Notes under the pieces: model-generated
What the model saw: the letters and a program-made list of their open reading frames with translations, nothing else
Told to the model about the DNA's origin: nothing
Database searches by the model: none
DNA from: Methanomassiliicoccales archaeon
GTDB lineage: Archaea > Thermoplasmatota > Thermoplasmata > Methanomassiliicoccales > UBA472
Length of the DNA: 8,807 nt
Direction of reading: 5' to 3'
Assembly (NCBI GenBank): GCA_013329565.1
Contig: DUJZ01000038.1
Coordinates: 1-8,807 of the forward strand
Shown here: piece by piece, positions 1 through 6,855 of the stretch
How the letters are laid out: each line of letters opens with the position of its first letter
Position numbering within the stretch: position 1 is the stretch's first letter
Position numbers and translations under genes: made by a program

Positions 1-1049
1 AGAGGTTCGACACCGACAAGTACTACTTCACCGTCATCGACGCCCCTGGCCACAGGGACTTCGTCAAGAACATGATCACCGGTACCTCCCAGGCCGACGC
101 CGCCGTCGTCGTCTGCTCTGCAATCGAGGGTCCTCAGGCCCAGACCAGGGAGCACATCTTCCTGGCCAAGACCTTGGGTGTGAAGCAGATCATCATCGCC
201 ATCAACAAGATGGACGCCGTGAAGCCCGCCTACGACGAGGGCGCCTACAAGAAGGCCGTCGCCGACGTCAGCACCCTCCTGAAGTCCGTCGGGTTCAAGA
301 TCGACGAGATCCCGTTCATACCGATCAGCGCTTACAAGGGCGACAACTGCGGCAAGAAGTCCGAGAACATGCCCTGGTACAAGGGCGACACCCTGCTCGA
401 GGCCCTGAACAAGCTCAAGGTCCCCACCTCCACCGAGGGTCTGGCCCTGCGCCTGCCCATTCAGGATGTCTACACCATCACCGGCATCGGGACCGTCCCT
501 GTCGGCCGTGTCGAGACCGGTATCCTGAAACCGGACATGAAGGTCATCTTCATGCCCTCCAACAAGGTCGGCGAGGTAAAGAGCATCGAGATGCACCACG
601 AGGTGCTGCCCATCGCCAGGCCCGGCGACAACGTCGGCTTCAACGTCAGGGGCATCGCCAAGAACGACGTCCACAGGGGAGACGTGGCCGGACCGGTAGA
701 CAACCCGCCGACCGTGGCCAAGACCTTCACTGCCCAGATCGTCGTCCTGAACCACCCCACCGCGATACCGGTCGGATATACCCCGGTGTTCCACTGCCAC
801 ACCGCCCAGGTCGCATGCACGTTCATCGAGCTGATAAGGAAGCTCGACCCCAAGACCGGACAGGTCAAGGAGGAGAACCCGACCTTCCTGAAGACCGGTG
901 ATGTCGCCATCGTCAAGGTCATGCCTACCAAGCCGTTCGTGGTGGAGAGGGCCAAGGACTTCCCGCAGCTGGGAAGGTTCGCCATCCGCGACATGGGTCA
1001 GACCGTCGCGGCCGGTATGTGCATCGATGTTGAAAAGAAGGAGATGTAA
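1..1049 (+). CDS. tuf: Translation elongation factor 1-alpha (EF-1A), 5'-truncated by the window edge
   Basis: This GTPase delivers aminoacyl-tRNA to the ribosomal A site in the cytoplasm. The reading frame is already open at base 3, and about 348 residues are present. The start codon and the P-loop (G1) lie off the left edge; an archaeal EF-1A of roughly 425 residues would lack about 75 here. Visible G-domain motifs are DAPGH (G3, bases 39-53), NKMD (G4, 204-215) and a SAY motif (G5, 327-335). The two beta-barrel domains follow, with typical segments such as [17 protein letters not shown] and the C-terminal [15 protein letters not shown]. The ORF ends in TAA, 37 bases before rpsJ. The tuf-rpsJ order is the normal end of the archaeal str operon, so the two are probably co-transcribed. 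Six Ts at 1069-1074 could attenuate transcription but do not separate the genes. Identification is very secure. Confidence 0.98.
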   Translation, partial: RFDTDKYYFTVIDAPGHRDFVKNMITGTSQADAAVVVCSAIEGPQAQTREHIFLAKTLGVKQIIIAINKMDAVKPAYDEGAYKKAVADVSTLLKSVGFKIDEIPFIPISAYKGDNCGKKSENMPWYKGDTLLEALNKLKVPTSTEGLALRLPIQDVYTITGIGTVPVGRVETGILKPDMKVIFMPSNKVGEVKSIEMHHEVLPIARPGDNVGFNVRGIAKNDVHRGDVAGPVDNPPTVAKTFTAQIVVLNHPTAIPVGYTPVFHCHTAQVACTFIELIRKLDPKTGQVKEENPTFLKTGDVAIVKVMPTKPFVVERAKDFPQLGRFAIRDMGQTVAAGMCIDVEKKEM

Positions 1050-1086
1050 ACCCCTTATTCCCTTTCCATTTTTTGGGGATTGACAC

Positions 1087-1398
1087 ATGGCACAGAGAGC
1101 AAGGATATCGCTGAGCGGCACCGACCCGGAAAAGGTGGACAGCGTCTGCACCCAGATAAAGCAGATCTCCACCCGTACTGGTGTGGCCATACGCGGACCG
1201 ATCCCGCTGCCCACCAAGAGGTTACAGGTGCCCTGCCGCAAGAGCCCGGACGGAGAAGGTTCCGAGACCTGGGACAGGTGGGAGATGCGCATTCACAAGC
1301 GCCTCATCGACCTGGACGCGGACGAGAGGGCTCTGAGGCAACTGATGAGGATCCAAGTCCCTGACGGGGTCAACATCGAGATCGTTCTCAGGTCCTGA
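1087..1398 (+). CDS. rpsJ: 30S ribosomal protein S10 (uS10)
   Basis: Small-subunit ribosomal protein of 103 residues, the normal length for an archaeal uS10. It opens with [18 protein letters not shown]. Family landmarks follow: the loop segment [20 protein letters not shown], which reaches into the 30S head, the [12 protein letters not shown] strand-helix, and a VNIEIVLRS end. The ATG is preceded by GGGGAT (1075-1080) with a six-base spacer. That is close to the GGTGAT part of an archaeal Shine-Dalgarno sequence, as expected for a gene internal to an operon. It sits 37 bases after tuf. A start codon in another frame at 1080 gives an unrelated overlapping peptide and is disregarded. The gene is followed by a pyrimidine-rich stretch before the next transcription unit. 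Confidence 0.97.
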   Translation: MAQRARISLSGTDPEKVDSVCTQIKQISTRTGVAIRGPIPLPTKRLQVPCRKSPDGEGSETWDRWEMRIHKRLIDLDADERALRQLMRIQVPDGVNIEIVLRS

Positions 1399-1418
1399 AC
1401 GTAAATCACTTAACCAAC

Positions 1419-1432
1419 ACCTTTCCTTTTCC
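1419..1432 (+). terminator. Pyrimidine-rich stretch after rpsJ, possible weak terminator
   Basis: A run of C and T with blocks of three and four Ts lies about 20-35 bases after the rpsJ stop codon and just before a separate TATA-like element. Archaeal termination often uses T-rich tracts without a hairpin. The tract is short and interrupted, so this is a weak call. Confidence 0.3.
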
Positions 1433-1440
1433 AAACCTTA

Positions 1441-1451
1441 CTATTCTAAAA
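1441..1451 (+). promoter_or_regulatory. TATA-like element for the first MscS gene
   Basis: An AT-rich element (TATTCTAAAA) is centred about 26 bases upstream of the GTG at 1472. That spacing would place the transcription start on the start codon itself, a leaderless mRNA. No Shine-Dalgarno sequence precedes the gene. The match to a TATA box is imperfect. Confidence 0.4.
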
Positions 1452-1471
1452 CTCATCTGCCATTGGGGTAC

Positions 1472-2335
1472 GTGGCGAATTCCACCTTGTTCGGTATAGA
1501 CCTAGTAATGCTTCTGGTCTTCCTCCTGGTCATCATCAGCACCATAATTGCGGCAAGAGCTGCCTATTCCTGCCTGAGGAGGCTCCTGGATTTGAGGGTC
1601 GGTAAACGAAAGTCCAAAGCGGCCAGCAACTTCGTGCAATACGTGATCCTTTCCATAGGCATAGGGTACGGGGTGCTGGGCGTCCTGCACCTGGACCTCA
1701 CGGCTATGGCGGCCTCCCTCGGACTGGTGGGCATCGCGGTGGCTTTCTCATCCCAGCAGCTGATCCAGAACTTCATCGCCGGAGTGATGATAGCCTCCGA
1801 CCGCAGGATCCGGATGGAGGACTGGATCGAGATAACCGGCGATCCGAGCAACCGGCCGTCCCGGGTGCTGGACGTCACCCTCACCAAGACCGTATTGCGG
1901 GACGTAAATGGCCGGATGACCATGGTCCCCAACTCGATGATGATAACCAATCGGGTGGTCAACTACACCCAGTCGGGATTCGTGGAGATCGTTCTACCAT
2001 TCCCACTCCCATTGGGGGCGGACCGCGAGCGGGTAACTGAGAGCATCAAGCGCGTGCTGGAGGAGCACCCCTTGGTGCTTCCGAACGTCCAGGGAGCGGA
2101 GCTGGTGGCCACCGAGAGAGAGCTGAACATCCCTAGACTTCGCCGTTTACTCAGCGACCAAACGAAGCTCGCGGAGTTCGTTCCCCGCGTGTTCGTCCAG
2201 GAGGTCACTAGCATGCGCATCATTCTCGGGATACGCTTCTGGATAAGGGAGGTGCAGAACCGCGATGCGATAGTGTCCGAGGTGCTCTCCACAATACTGG
2301 ACAAGTTGAGATGGGAAGGCACGACCGTCCCCTGA
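1472..2335 (+). CDS. MscS-family mechanosensitive ion channel, paralogue 1
   Basis: Small-conductance mechanosensitive channel of 287 residues that releases solutes when membrane tension rises. Two N-terminal hydrophobic segments (about 8-33 and 53-76) precede the pore helix TM3 (about 79-105, ASLGLVGIAVAFSSQQ). The beta domain follows with DWIEITG, a VLRDVNGR strand and the family motif VPNSMMITNRVVNY (152-165), then an alpha/beta C-terminal domain. I chose the GTG at 1472 over the in-frame TTG at 1463. From this GTG the protein aligns without gaps to the downstream paralogue from its first residue (MANSTLFG against MADPTFLG), and a TATA-like element lies 26 bases upstream. In TM3 the glycine at the E. 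coli G113 kink position is replaced by Gln (Q96), and the pore-facing positions appear to be I88 and F92. A charged insertion at about 208-238 is shared with the paralogue. Family assignment is firm; the start is likely but not certain. Confidence 0.93.
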   Translation: MANSTLFGIDLVMLLVFLLVIISTIIAARAAYSCLRRLLDLRVGKRKSKAASNFVQYVILSIGIGYGVLGVLHLDLTAMAASLGLVGIAVAFSSQQLIQNFIAGVMIASDRRIRMEDWIEITGDPSNRPSRVLDVTLTKTVLRDVNGRMTMVPNSMMITNRVVNYTQSGFVEIVLPFPLPLGADRERVTESIKRVLEEHPLVLPNVQGAELVATERELNIPRLRRLLSDQTKLAEFVPRVFVQEVTSMRIILGIRFWIREVQNRDAIVSEVLSTILDKLRWEGTTVP

Positions 2336-2340
2336 TAGCA

Positions 2341-2352
2341 ATCATAATAAAG
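2341..2352 (+). promoter_or_regulatory. TATA-like element for the second MscS gene
   Basis: ATCATAATAAAG lies about 29 bases before the ATG at 2375, in the 39-base gap between the two channel genes. This would put the transcription start a few bases from or at the start codon. A GGGAGG directly abuts the ATG with no spacer, so it cannot act as a normal ribosome binding site for that start. The second channel may therefore be transcribed on its own as well as by read-through from the first. Confidence 0.5.
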
Positions 2353-2374
2353 GGTATGGGCCTTAGTTGGGAGG

Positions 2375-3244
2375 ATGGCAGACCCGACCTTCCTTGGGTT
2401 ATCGGTCACCGACCTGGTGGGATTCATATTTGTCGTGCTGGCCACCATATTGATGGCCAAGGTTGCCAACATGCTCACCAGGAGATTGCTGGACGAACAC
2501 ATCTCCCGAATCCAGTCAAAGGCCATTGCGAAGCTTTTTCAGTACATTGTGCTGGCATTCGGCCTATACCTCGGGTTCTGGGAGGTCCTCGGCCTGGACA
2601 TGGCCGCCCTCCTGGCCTCACTGGGGATACTCGGTATAGGTGTCGCCCTGGCCTCCCAGCAGGTGCTGATGAACGCCTTCTCGGGAATCCTCATATCGGT
2701 GATAAAACCGATCAAGATCGATGAATGGGTAGAGGTGTCCGGACTTCCGATCACCGGCATCGGCAGGGTGAAGGACATCAACCTCATGAACACCGTCCTC
2801 AAGGACCTGGACGGTCGGATATTGTACGTGCCCAATTCGGTGATGGTGAACAACAAGGTCATCAATTACTCCAGGGCTGGGATAGTCGCGGTTCGCATCC
2901 CGGTGTGGCTGCGATCCCTGAATGACTTCGAGAGGATCAAGAACATAGTGTTGGACGTGGCCGATAAGGACTCCATGATCCTCCCGCACGTGGGCGAGGA
3001 GGAGAAGAAGAAGGTGAACAAGACCTTCGAACTCCGGAGCGTTAAAAAATATCTCGAGAAGAGGACGGACATGTCCCACTTCGACCCCTCCATAATAATA
3101 AAGGACATCCAGGGGGAGAAGGTCAAGGTGGACATCAAGATCTGGATACGGGATGTTTCCAAGCGGGACGTGATCGTCACCGATTATCTGGACGCCCTGC
3201 GACTCCGATTCGCCAAGGAAGGCATAGAGTTCGGGGACGACTGA
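2375..3244 (+). CDS. MscS-family mechanosensitive ion channel, paralogue 2
   Basis: Second channel of 289 residues, in tandem with and homologous to the gene 39 bases upstream. The order is the same: hydrophobic segments at about 8-33 and 53-76, pore helix TM3 at about 79-105 (ASLGILGIGVALASQQ), beta domain with EWVEVSG and the motif VPNSVMVNNKVINYS (152-166), and a C-terminal alpha/beta domain with IWIRDVSKRDVIV. The alignment to paralogue 1 needs no gaps from residue 1 through the IWIRD segment (256-260). Differences include L92 instead of F92 at the presumed second gate position, and a Lys/Glu-rich insertion (about 207-232) where paralogue 1 is less charged. Gln replaces the E. coli kink glycine here too. 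An in-frame stop at 2348 and the lack of any other ATG fix the start at 2375. A different-frame ATG at 2356 is not used. The pair probably arose by local duplication. Whether they form mixed heptamers cannot be told from sequence. Confidence 0.95.
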   Translation: MADPTFLGLSVTDLVGFIFVVLATILMAKVANMLTRRLLDEHISRIQSKAIAKLFQYIVLAFGLYLGFWEVLGLDMAALLASLGILGIGVALASQQVLMNAFSGILISVIKPIKIDEWVEVSGLPITGIGRVKDINLMNTVLKDLDGRILYVPNSVMVNNKVINYSRAGIVAVRIPVWLRSLNDFERIKNIVLDVADKDSMILPHVGEEEKKKVNKTFELRSVKKYLEKRTDMSHFDPSIIIKDIQGEKVKVDIKIWIRDVSKRDVIVTDYLDALRLRFAKEGIEFGDD

Positions 3245-3252
3245 GGGAAGAA

Positions 3253-3262
3253 CTTAATTTAA
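3253..3262 (+). promoter_or_regulatory. TATA box of ilvD
   Basis: CTTAATTTAA is centred about 29 bases upstream of the ilvD ATG, which predicts a transcript that starts at or within a few bases of the start codon. No Shine-Dalgarno sequence is present between the TATA box and the ATG, which agrees with leaderless translation. Confidence 0.6.
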
Positions 3263-3285
3263 CCGGTCTCACATAACCGTTCCCG

Positions 3286-4932
3286 ATGCGAAGCGATGCG
3301 GTCAAGAAAGGGGTGGACCGGGCCCCACAGCGCAGCCTGCTGCGCGCTACCGGCCTGACCGATGCTGACATGGAGAAGCCATTGATAGGCATCGCCAACT
3401 CCTGGAACGACGTGGTCCCCGGACATATCCACCTGAACGAGCTGGCCGAGGAGGTTCGAAAGGGGATAATCGAGGCCGGTGGCGTACCTCTGACCTTCGG
3501 GGTGCCGGGCGTATGCGACGGGGTGGCCATGGGCCACGCCGGAATGCGCTATTCCCTGGTGTCCAGGGACGTGATCTCCGACTGCGTGGAGATCATGGTC
3601 CAGGCCCACTGCATGGATGGCTGGGTGGGCGTTACCAACTGCGACAAGATCACCCCTGGCATGCTGATGGCCGCCGGGCGTCTGGACCTGCCCGCCATCA
3701 TGCTGACCGGCGGACCGATGGAGCCTGGCCGCAGGGACGAGAGCGGTCTGGACCTTCAGAGCGTGTTCGAGGCGCTCGGGGCCAACAAGGCCGGGAAGAT
3801 GAGCGAGGAGGAGGTCCTGGAGATCGAGAGGTGCGCCTGCCCCGGGCCGGGAGCATGCTCAGGACTGTTCACGGCCAACACCATGGCCTGCCTGACCGAA
3901 GCTCTGGGACTGAGCCTCACCGGCTGCGGCTCCATGCTTGCCATGGACCACCGCAAGAAGGAGCTAGCACGTGCCACCGGAAGACGCATCGTCGAGCTGG
4001 TCAAGGAAGGCCTGAGCGCCCGCAAGGTGGTAAAGAAGGGATCTTTCACCAACGCCATAGTCCTGGACATGGCCATCGGCGGGTCCAGCAACACCGCCCT
4101 GCACATCCCGGCCATCGCCGCGGACTTCGGCGTCGAAGTCGATCTGTGCACATTCGACGAGATATCCAAGAGGATTCCGCATCTTACCAGCATCAAGCCC
4201 AGCGGTCCCTACTACATGAAGGACTTCGATGCCGCAGGCGGTGTCCCGGCCATGCTGAACCGGCTTCTGGACGACCTGTCCGACGAGATGACGGTCAACG
4301 GTGAAACCATCAAGGAGATCGCCCGCCAGGCCATGGTTCGCGACGAGGAGGTCATACGTCCGAAGGACCATCCGTTCCACGTCGAGGGCGGGATAGCGGT
4401 GCTCTACGGAAACTTGGCCCCCCAGGGATCGGTGGTCAAGCAGGCCGCGGTGTCGCCAGATATGATGAGGTTCGAGGGCACGGCCAGGGTCTTCGATTCC
4501 GAACAGGAAGCTTACGATGCCATATCGGCCCGGAAGATCGTGGCGGGCGATGTGGTGGTGATAAGATACGAAGGGCCCAAGGGCGGCCCGGGGATGCCGG
4601 AGATGCTTTCCCCGACCAGCCTGATAGCTGGAATGGGATTGTCCAACAGCGTGGCATTGATAACCGACGGACGATTCTCGGGGGCCACCAGGGGACCGTG
4701 CATCGGCCACGTGTCCCCGGAAGCCTTCGACAAAGGCCCCATCGCGGCGATACGCGACGGAGACCGCATATCCATCGACATACCAGGCCGCAGGATCGAG
4801 CTTCTCGTCCCGCAGAAGGAGATCGAGGAACGCCTAGCCAAGGTGACGGTCGTGGACCGCAAGCCCACCGGCGTTTTGGCCAAGTACCGCCGGCTGGTCG
4901 GCGGGGCTTCCACCGGGGCCATCTGCCGTTGA
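3286..4932 (+). CDS. ilvD: Dihydroxy-acid dehydratase
   Basis: Iron-sulfur enzyme of 548 residues that dehydrates 2,3-dihydroxy-isovalerate and 2,3-dihydroxy-3-methylvalerate to the 2-keto acids, a late step of valine, isoleucine and leucine synthesis in the cytoplasm. By comparison with known family members, visible active-site positions are D78 (CDGVAMGH, Mg), C119-D120-K121 (NCDKITPGM; cluster Cys, Mg Asp and probable carboxylated Lys), C191 (GACSGLFTANTM, cluster Cys), E439 (GPGMPEM, Mg) and S465 (TDGRFSGATRG, catalytic Ser). The first conserved block reads NSWNDVVPGHIHL. Plant and mycobacterial [2Fe-2S] enzymes have a third cluster Cys after that proline, and this protein has Gly, as E. 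coli IlvD does. The cluster type here is therefore open. Length and start are normal for the family. The related sugar-acid dehydratase (Edd) group is less likely given the IlvD-type motifs. The gene has its own TATA box and no other ilv/leu gene beside it in the window. Confidence 0.97.
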   Translation: MRSDAVKKGVDRAPQRSLLRATGLTDADMEKPLIGIANSWNDVVPGHIHLNELAEEVRKGIIEAGGVPLTFGVPGVCDGVAMGHAGMRYSLVSRDVISDCVEIMVQAHCMDGWVGVTNCDKITPGMLMAAGRLDLPAIMLTGGPMEPGRRDESGLDLQSVFEALGANKAGKMSEEEVLEIERCACPGPGACSGLFTANTMACLTEALGLSLTGCGSMLAMDHRKKELARATGRRIVELVKEGLSARKVVKKGSFTNAIVLDMAIGGSSNTALHIPAIAADFGVEVDLCTFDEISKRIPHLTSIKPSGPYYMKDFDAAGGVPAMLNRLLDDLSDEMTVNGETIKEIARQAMVRDEEVIRPKDHPFHVEGGIAVLYGNLAPQGSVVKQAAVSPDMMRFEGTARVFDSEQEAYDAISARKIVAGDVVVIRYEGPKGGPGMPEMLSPTSLIAGMGLSNSVALITDGRFSGATRGPCIGHVSPEAFDKGPIAAIRDGDRISIDIPGRRIELLVPQKEIEERLAKVTVVDRKPTGVLAKYRRLVGGASTGAICR

Positions 4933-4935
4933 CCT

Positions 4936-4950
4936 CGAAACCTTTTTATT
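4936..4950 (+). promoter_or_regulatory. BRE/TATA promoter of the tRNA-Ala gene
   Basis: CGAAA (BRE-like) is followed by CCTTTTTATT. The TATA part is centred near 4946, about 30 bases before the first tRNA base, which predicts a start about four bases upstream of the mature 5' end. It begins four bases after the ilvD stop codon. A second T-rich element at 4956-4965 is too close to the tRNA to serve. Confidence 0.6.
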
Positions 4951-4975
4951 CGAACTTCTTTTATGCGGCCACACT

Positions 4976-5049
4976 GGGCGGGTAGATCAGCTCGGAAGAT
5001 CGCCTGCTTTGCAAGCAGGAAGCCCCGGGTCCAAATCCCGGCCCGTCCA
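4976..5049 (+). tRNA. tRNA-Ala, anticodon UGC
   Basis: The 74 bases fold as a full cloverleaf. The acceptor stem pairs GGGCGGG (4976-4982) with CCCGTCC (5042-5048) and includes G3-U70 (4978 with 5046), the alanine identity pair. The D stem is GATC/GATC (4985-4988, 4998-5001) with A14, G15 and GG at 18-19 in the loop. The anticodon stem is CCTGC/GCAGG around the loop TTTGCAA, with anticodon TGC at 5010-5012. The variable loop is AAGCC. The T stem is CCGGG/CCCGG (5025-5029, 5037-5041), with A73 at 5049. No intron is present and CCA is not encoded, so CCA must be added after transcription. Odd point: the T loop reads TCCAAAT, so position 55 (base 5031) is C rather than the usual U that becomes pseudouridine. 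It reads the GCA codon and probably other GCN codons. Confidence 0.97.
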
Positions 5050-5050
5050 C

Positions 5051-5063
5051 TTTTTCCTTTTTT
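5051..5063 (+). terminator. T-run terminator of the tRNA gene
   Basis: Two T-runs (five and six Ts separated by CC) begin two bases after the discriminator base A73. This is typical of archaeal transcription stops after tRNA genes. No hairpin is needed. Confidence 0.6.
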
Positions 5064-5093
5064 CAACCATATTGGCCTTCCAACTTTCAATTT

Positions 5094-5113
5094 CAATATT
5101 GCTTTATAGCAAT
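5094..5113 (+). promoter_or_regulatory. TATA box of the peptidase gene, embedded in an inverted repeat
   Basis: TTTATA (5103-5108) lies about 30 bases before the ATG at 5136, which fits a leaderless or nearly leaderless mRNA. It is enclosed by a perfect six-base inverted repeat, ATTGCT (5098-5103) and AGCAAT (5108-5113). This overlaps the eight-base palindrome CAATATTG (5094-5101). A repressor binding here would block TBP access. The TATA call is fairly good; the operator role is inference. Confidence 0.55.
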
Positions 5114-5135
5114 CTTTCCATTCAAAATCCCGTCC

Positions 5136-6791
5136 ATGCGATTCAAGTCCATAGCGCTCCTGATCGCCATCTCGGTCCTCGTCCCCTCCCTGTTCATCTT
5201 TCCGGGGGCACTGGCCGCAGGGGTCGACACATCGGCCGCCGACCGTCTCATCGATGAGGACTGGGATGGCGACAACGTCATATCCTTGACGGAGGAGCTG
5301 TGCAGCATATCATCCGATCACCTGACCTTCCGGGTAAGCGGTTCTCAGGGTGCGGACGAGGCGGCCGACTACATCGCTGAACGTTTCACCTCCTACGGCC
5401 TGCAGGTGGCCGTGGAGAACTTCACCATGCCGGTATGGAACCTTACTGCGGAACCGGCGCTCACGGTCAACGCGGACGGCAACTCGTCGAACGCGGACGA
5501 TGCGCTGATCGGTTCATTTAACTGTGAGAGCTTCAGCAGGCCCACCCCGTCAGGCGGGCTCATCGCCGAGCTGGTGAACCTTCCGCTTCCTCCGGCCAGC
5601 AATTACAACGAAGTTGGCAGGAGGGCCATCGACCGGCAGGTCTGGGACAACATCAACATCTCCGGCAAGGTTCTCCTAATCGGCAGGGAGGTGCGCTGGT
5701 CCCACGGTTGGGAAGGCACCTTCGAGGAAAAGCTTCTGGCCCAGCCCCCGGCCGCCGTCATCTATCACTATCACTATCCCTGGATGAGCTATGCCCAGCA
5801 CAGCTCCCAGTCCTCGAGCGGCGGATTGCCGCTGGGGGACATGGGGCCGATCTTCTGGGACCTGAACATACCAGTCGGCTCGGTCAACTACAGCGACGGA
5901 CAGTTACTTGTACGAACGGCCTTGAGCGGCGGTCTGGTGAACATGAGCGTGCCGTCAGTTATCACCCAGGGAACGCACAGGAACGTGGTGGCCGACGTAA
6001 TAACTGGGAGCGGCCCGACCAAGCAGGTGCTCTTCGGAGCTCACTACGACACGGTCCTGAGCGAAGGTTATGTGGACAACTCCGCCGGGGTCGCCGCGGT
6101 CCTGGAGGCGGCGAGGATGGTGCAGGAGGCGGTGAATTCTGGCGATCTCAAGCTCAAGTACGGCATGCGCTTCGTGGCCTTTGCCGGCGAGGAGATGGGC
6201 ATGGCCGGCTCCCTGCACTACATTGGCATGCACCGGGGTGAGATAAAGAACCAGGTGGCCAGCATAATCGCCGATTCCATCGGGTCCTCCGACCTGAAGG
6301 TCACCTTGGCCGGATCGGACGGAGAGGTCGACCTCAACTTCGTCGCAGACGAGGCCTGTGGGAGGCTGGGGATGGCTCGCGCCTATCAGGACCTGGCAGG
6401 CTCTGACCATTACGCGTTCATGTTCCCCTACTGGATGTCCAACGAGCTGAACAGCGCCTGGGGCAAGGACCTGGACATCGGCCGCGGACTGGAATCCACC
6501 AGCACCATGTGCGTCTATTCCGAACCGCTCTCGATGTACGATGACCCTGGCAGCGAGGCCAACGGTCGCATCCACACCCCCCTGGATTCCCGGGAGGCGG
6601 TGGAGTCCGGAGAATGGATCGAGGAACAGGACCTGCTCGACCAGGCCCAGGTGTACGCCCTCATGGCGCTGTACTCCGGAATAGGGATATACGAACCGAA
6701 CTACGATTACCTTCCATACGTCATCGCGCTGGTCGTCGTGACCCTGGTCATAGCCTTCTTCATGCTGCGCCGGTGGCGCATTGATACCTGA
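5136..6791 (+). CDS. M28-family zinc metallopeptidase, secreted and membrane-anchored, with PA-like domain
   Basis: Probable aminopeptidase of 551 residues. A signal peptide (about 1-28, ending ALAA) is followed by an EF-hand-like loop at 42-53 (DWDGDNVISLTE), then the M28 N-terminal part (about 49-85). A central PA-like segment (about 130-280, with GKVLLIGREV and a His/Tyr-rich IYHYHYPWM stretch) is inserted before the catalytic core. All expected metal and catalytic residues are seen: H303 (AHYDT), D314 (VDNSAG), E352-E353 (AGEEMG), D380 (ADSIG) and H480 (IHTPLD), plus the family segment GSDHYAF (D424-H425). A C-terminal transmembrane helix (about 525-544) ends in LRRWRIDT. The body of the enzyme is therefore outside the cell with a short positive tail inside. 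The role is likely peptide scavenging or processing at the cell surface; the substrate is unknown. An M28 relative such as glutaminyl cyclase is less likely, but substrate specificity cannot be read from this sequence. It has its own promoter and ends facing the opposite-strand operon. Confidence 0.92.
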   Translation: MRFKSIALLIAISVLVPSLFIFPGALAAGVDTSAADRLIDEDWDGDNVISLTEELCSISSDHLTFRVSGSQGADEAADYIAERFTSYGLQVAVENFTMPVWNLTAEPALTVNADGNSSNADDALIGSFNCESFSRPTPSGGLIAELVNLPLPPASNYNEVGRRAIDRQVWDNINISGKVLLIGREVRWSHGWEGTFEEKLLAQPPAAVIYHYHYPWMSYAQHSSQSSSGGLPLGDMGPIFWDLNIPVGSVNYSDGQLLVRTALSGGLVNMSVPSVITQGTHRNVVADVITGSGPTKQVLFGAHYDTVLSEGYVDNSAGVAAVLEAARMVQEAVNSGDLKLKYGMRFVAFAGEEMGMAGSLHYIGMHRGEIKNQVASIIADSIGSSDLKVTLAGSDGEVDLNFVADEACGRLGMARAYQDLAGSDHYAFMFPYWMSNELNSAWGKDLDIGRGLESTSTMCVYSEPLSMYDDPGSEANGRIHTPLDSREAVESGEWIEEQDLLDQAQVYALMALYSGIGIYEPNYDYLPYVIALVVVTLVIAFFMLRRWRIDT

Positions 6792-6810
6792 GATCATTAA
6801 TAACAAGCGG

Positions 6811-6816
6811 TTTTTT
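6811..6816 (+). terminator. T-run after the peptidase gene
   Basis: Six Ts lie 20 bases past the peptidase stop codon, in the short gap between convergent genes. This is consistent with archaeal T-run termination. The 104-base gap (6792-6895) holds no convincing gene. Confidence 0.5.
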
Positions 6817-6855
6817 CCAATGGCTAAAGGGTACATCGTCGGCCATGGTCATTTA

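Noticed and set aside
470..994. Open frame on the - strand inside the EF-1 alpha gene
   Set aside because: Antisense to a highly conserved gene; the composition reflects reverse complement codons only.
2311..2724. Overlapping + strand frame bridging the two MscS genes
   Set aside because: It overlaps both channel genes in another frame and encodes no recognisable domain. The gap has a TATA element for the second channel instead.
3964..4710. Open frame on the - strand (248 codons) inside ilvD
   Set aside because: Fully antisense to conserved ilvD sequence, without domain signatures or a promoter.
5072..5083. Small inverted repeat TTGG-CCTT-CCAA after the tRNA gene
   Set aside because: A four-base stem is too short to count as a hairpin. 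The T-runs before it are sufficient to explain termination.
5955..6836. Long open frame on the - strand (293 codons) opposite the peptidase gene
   Set aside because: It lies almost entirely antisense to the M28 gene with all catalytic motifs on the + strand. It is His/Val-rich without a recognisable domain. High GC makes such antisense frames common.
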